Source: Pleurodeles waltl (taxonomy: Eukaryota > Chordata > Amphibia > Caudata > Salamandridae). From it: a stretch of 64,000 bases of DNA. The position numbers and the translations under genes are program-made. Position 1 is the first letter of the stretch; each line of letters starts with the position of its first letter. The notes beneath the pieces were generated by a model. That model had not been told where the DNA came from. It saw only the letters and a list, made by a program, of their open reading frames with translations, and did not search any database. Where the stretch lies: the NCBI RefSeq assembly GCF_031143425.1, contig NC_090450.1, positions 170,981,272 through 171,045,271 of the forward strand. The letters run 5' to 3'. Shown here piece after piece: positions 60,676 to 64,000 of this stretch.

Positions 60676-61136
60676 TTGGATAAAACGGTGTCGTCAAAAA
60701 GATCCTGTGCATGGTTAGTAATAGAAACGTACGGCACCCTTAAAGTTAAAGACTTGGGAAGTTTGTACAGCCAAAAGGCAAAATTAAAGATGCTGCGCTT
60801 TCGTTTTGGAGACTTGCAAGCACATCTTAACGCTCCTGTTTGGAAGAGAACAGCAGAGTCTGCATGCCGCCTTGCAACTACCCCCAAGGAAGACATGTCA
60901 TATTGTTTGCACCTGTCCAGCCCTAGTGTCTGAGCGGAGAGGGCTGTTGAGACAGTTTTTCATAAGAAACTCAATTCGTACATGCCAGCAAGCAGTAAAA
61001 GTATGTTTAAGGGGAAGATCTGATGTTCTGCGCCAAATTTGTAAAGTCTGTCGATTGCAGTGTCAAAATGAGCAAAGCAGGAGTTACAATGGCAACCTAG
61101 TGGCAGGTCTGCATTTTTATATAGGATGCGAGGATT
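60676..61136 (+). pseudogene. Decayed C-terminal end of a non-LTR (LINE) reverse transcriptase
   Basis: Two overlapping plus-strand frames join into one protein-like reading. The first (60676 onward) has LKMLRFRFGDLQAHLNAPVW, then ESACRL and EDMSYCL. The second, from about 60912, has CPALVSERRGLLRQFF and runs on as a basic tail to a TAG at about 61136. The pattern of a Leu/Arg-rich helix, a Cys, then an acidic Asp-Met-Ser followed by Cys and CPAL with an Arg-rich helix matches the Cys/His-containing C-terminal region of LINE open reading frame 2 proteins. A one-base insertion near 60911 splits the frames. The polymerase domain itself is missing, consistent with 5' truncation. Clade not assigned. 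Confidence 0.5.
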
Positions 61137-64000
61137 AGTTTAGTTAGGACCATATACAATATAAGAATAAGGTGCCACATCTAAATATTTAAATTTGATT
61201 CAATTACATTTTCAGGTCATGAGAGGAAGTCTTAAGGGGATACAAGCATAGTTTTTGTGGCGTTTTGTAAGATATATGCACACCAATTTTTCTTGACCCT
61301 TTTGCACTGAATTGACCTTCATGGTGAAAACGTTATTGGTGGGAGGACCTCAAATGCTGCTAAATTATATTGGAATAAGGACCATGCTGCTAAAAATCTA
61401 GCATGCTACCACAAATTGGTCAGTAACTATTTTGGCTACTGTGCATGTATGTGGTGTATAGCTGGTAGTCTAGGAGCTTTGGCACCCCCTTGCATGGAGC
61501 AGGGTTAAGTATTAAAAACACAAAAAATAAAGATGATTCATGGCAACTGGGTGTGGACATGGATGATCTTAATTGACATCTATGTGGTGACACCATAAAC
61601 AAAGGCTTGTGTGGTTCCAGTTCAATTTAATTTCAGACATCTGTTTCGAACAGACCTGTACAAGATCTATTCATTTAGGAATACTCTATGTCCTCATCGA
61701 TCATCAATATGCCAAGCTAACTGTGAAGGGCAAACAGATTGTTAAACTTCTAAGGCAAGCTGCAGATATAGTAAAATAAGATAAACTTAGCACTTGCTCA
61801 CTGGTATGGACCACAATAATGTAGCCAGTCTCGCTGGAAGAGGATACAAAATATTTTGCTGAGAGGAACTGGGTAGGCAGTAGTGGCTCAGGAGCAGATT
61901 ACAGGTCCCATGCTATTGGCCTAATATAGTTTGTGTGGCCAGCCAAAGGCTGGGTTTTCTGATTACCATCGTTACTGAGAAATATTTTTGTGTGTTTGTG
62001 TGTGTGTATGGTGGGGGGGGGGCTTCAGTGGGTCTCTCAATACTGTCTTGGACAGTTTCTTACGAGGCAGTTTGGGAATCTGAGTTAGGGTCATGTCACT
62101 CAAACAGCTTTTGTGCAGCACAACTCAGATTAGCTCTATGGTAACACTGTATCCTAAGTGAGATTGCTCAACTGCCTTAAGTTGCTACTTTTAACAATTG
62201 CCATGGATGGGGCTGTAAAAAAACAAATATGGCATATTGTGACCTGTGCATGATAGGCAAAGTGCAGGGGTGTGATATCTTCACCAAAGCAACGAGCACA
62301 CCAAAAAAAAAAAAAAAACACCCCTCCCCCACTGCCTTAAATGATCTGCTTTAGTCCAACTTTTTTTTTTTAGTAATGTACTTTACAACTAGCCAATAGC
62401 AAACAATGAAGCAGTAAGACTGGTTATTGAAACTGTCTCCTTGAATCTGCATAAGATTGAAACCCACTTGATAAGAAGTGATTTTTCGCAGGCTGTTCTT
62501 GGGCCTTCTAGGATGACACTGAGTTTGGGTGATGTGAGAATACCAGATGGGTGGGAACTGATTGTGCTTGTTACACCATTATTCACTGTGGGAATTTGAT
62601 GCCTGGAGAATAACAAAACTCAGAGATTGGATGCAAAGCTCAATACCACTTACCACCTAATTCTGTTTTTTTACTATGAGAGCCGGGTTTTAAAGTCTGT
62701 CTAATTGTTAGGTCCAAACACTGAATCCCAGATTGACCTCCAGTGCTACAATGTCAACCCAAATGAGGCTCCTGCAAGGCTGAAACATCTGCAGCGCGGC
62801 AGGTGCAAATTTGTAGGCTGGTAGAGGTACTACGAGAAGCTAGGGATTCACTGCTCCTTCATCCCTCTGGTTCTGAATAGATCTGGGATCTACAAACTCC
62901 ATTGGAGATGAGACATGCAAGTTGCCACCCCTCTCCTTGAGGACCAAGAAAGGATCCTGCTCCAAAAAAGCAGTTACCAAGTGACAGCAGAACGAGTCTC
63001 AACTAATTATTCTGGTCTCTGAGAAGATGGCCTCCTTTCCACATGGAAGCAAGCACATAAAAGACTTGCATTTGTAAATGGGACTTTCCTAGCGACTTGC
63101 CAATGGATGACAGGAATCCTACTCCTTGAGTGGCACAAATAAACCAGTTTCCCTCTCAGTACACGCCGAGTATCAAACAGACACTTTGAGTCATACATTC
63201 TCATGTCTAAACTGACACTTCTTTAAGCTCGTGCTGAAAAAATATTCACAATTTCTTCTGTTGTGACTTCACTCCAATGCCCCATAATAAGTACTGACTT
63301 GATCTTCAGCAGCAATGTAATGTACTGGCTACAGCTTCTGAACTCAAAAACCCTTTTTCAGGGTCGAAAGAAAAACTGGGGAGAAGCCATAAAAATTTAA
63401 ACTTTGCAATGGCCTGAACTGCAAGCCAGTGTTCAATAGCATAAGGGGAATCAGGTGACATAGTAAGTACCATTAAGGCACAACATGCTAGTTCAACATT
63501 AAGCCTCACAAACTGAGCTTTCAAAGCAAAAAATTATATTATGACGCTTTCTGTGGAAAATTAAAATTATATACACATATATATGGATTAGCAGAGAGGA
63601 CAGTATCTTTATAAATGCAAGATTGATTTAAAAAAACAGTTACACCTTCTTACACTTCTGCTCTCGTGCTACAGAGTTACAATTCTTAACATAACTGCCT
63701 AGTTACCTTAAACAACTGACACGGGCACCCAAATCTAACTGACTCCACTTCAAAATTGTAACATTGAGAGAAGACGGAGTAGAAGAAATGGCATACTGTT
63801 AATTGTGGCAGCCATCGTGCATAGGGCACTTGCATCACAATATTGTTTGTTCAATTAATAATTACTTTTGCTATTTCTTTTAGTATATCAAATCAGGTTT
63901 TTCTCCAGAGAGGAATATTTGTGGTGATAAAACCCCATAACAACGCTTCCAATACATACCTGACTAATGGGATTTGCATCATCTTTCAAGGGGATTTGAA
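61137..64000. other. Non-coding stretch
   Basis: No recognisable coding region. A (GT)n plus G-rich patch lies at 61987-62020 and poly(A) at 62303-62318. Confidence 0.55.

Noticed and set aside
1..64000. CRISPR arrays, bacterial operons, ribosome binding sites
   Set aside because: The window is eukaryotic: no spaced direct-repeat arrays or prokaryotic gene organisation were seen.

Overview
The window looks like a vertebrate nuclear genome of the giant-genome kind, most likely a salamander or newt. It is almost entirely AT-rich non-coding DNA with many homopolymer and dinucleotide runs. Its only long open reading frames belong to a DIRS-type (tyrosine-recombinase) retrotransposon, a class that is unusually abundant in salamanders. 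The species call is an inference from repeat content, because no host gene here could be named.

Layout. Positions 1-1240 hold the 5' part of a second, diverged DIRS-like element on the minus strand (decayed gag, running off the left edge). Positions 1241-21737 are mostly featureless, apart from simple repeats, a 75-bp pure purine tract (11413-11487), and a coding-looking minus-strand segment at 18388-18656. That segment has a good splice acceptor, and its last codons and stop are inside a 101-bp tandem duplication (18241-18447). Positions 21738-27621 are a structurally complete 5.9-kb DIRS element on the minus strand. It has inverted terminal repeats, an internal complementary region that joins the complements of both outer ends, gag, reverse transcriptase/RNase H, and a tyrosine recombinase with all catalytic residues. 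Gag is broken by a frameshift and a stop. The polymerase is broken near its start and separated from the recombinase by one in-frame TAG. The copy is therefore probably inactive but young.

Downstream are a small inverted-repeat element (29228-29762), a 20-bp perfect hairpin (31648-31697), a repeat cluster at 34960-35800, a 31-G run (40870-40900), a weak hammerhead-like motif (44635-44685), a 2.8-kb imperfect palindrome (47475-50310) abutting a GC-rich non-coding mobile-element-like block (50309-52867), a CpG-rich palindromic block (58690-59100), and the decayed 3' coding end of a LINE-type retrotransposon (60676-61136).

How the parts work together applies mainly to the DIRS element. Gag would package the RNA, RT/RNase H copies it, the internal complementary region templates the ends to make a circle, and the tyrosine recombinase would insert that circle without target-site duplication. 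No tRNA, rRNA or confidently identifiable host gene was seen.
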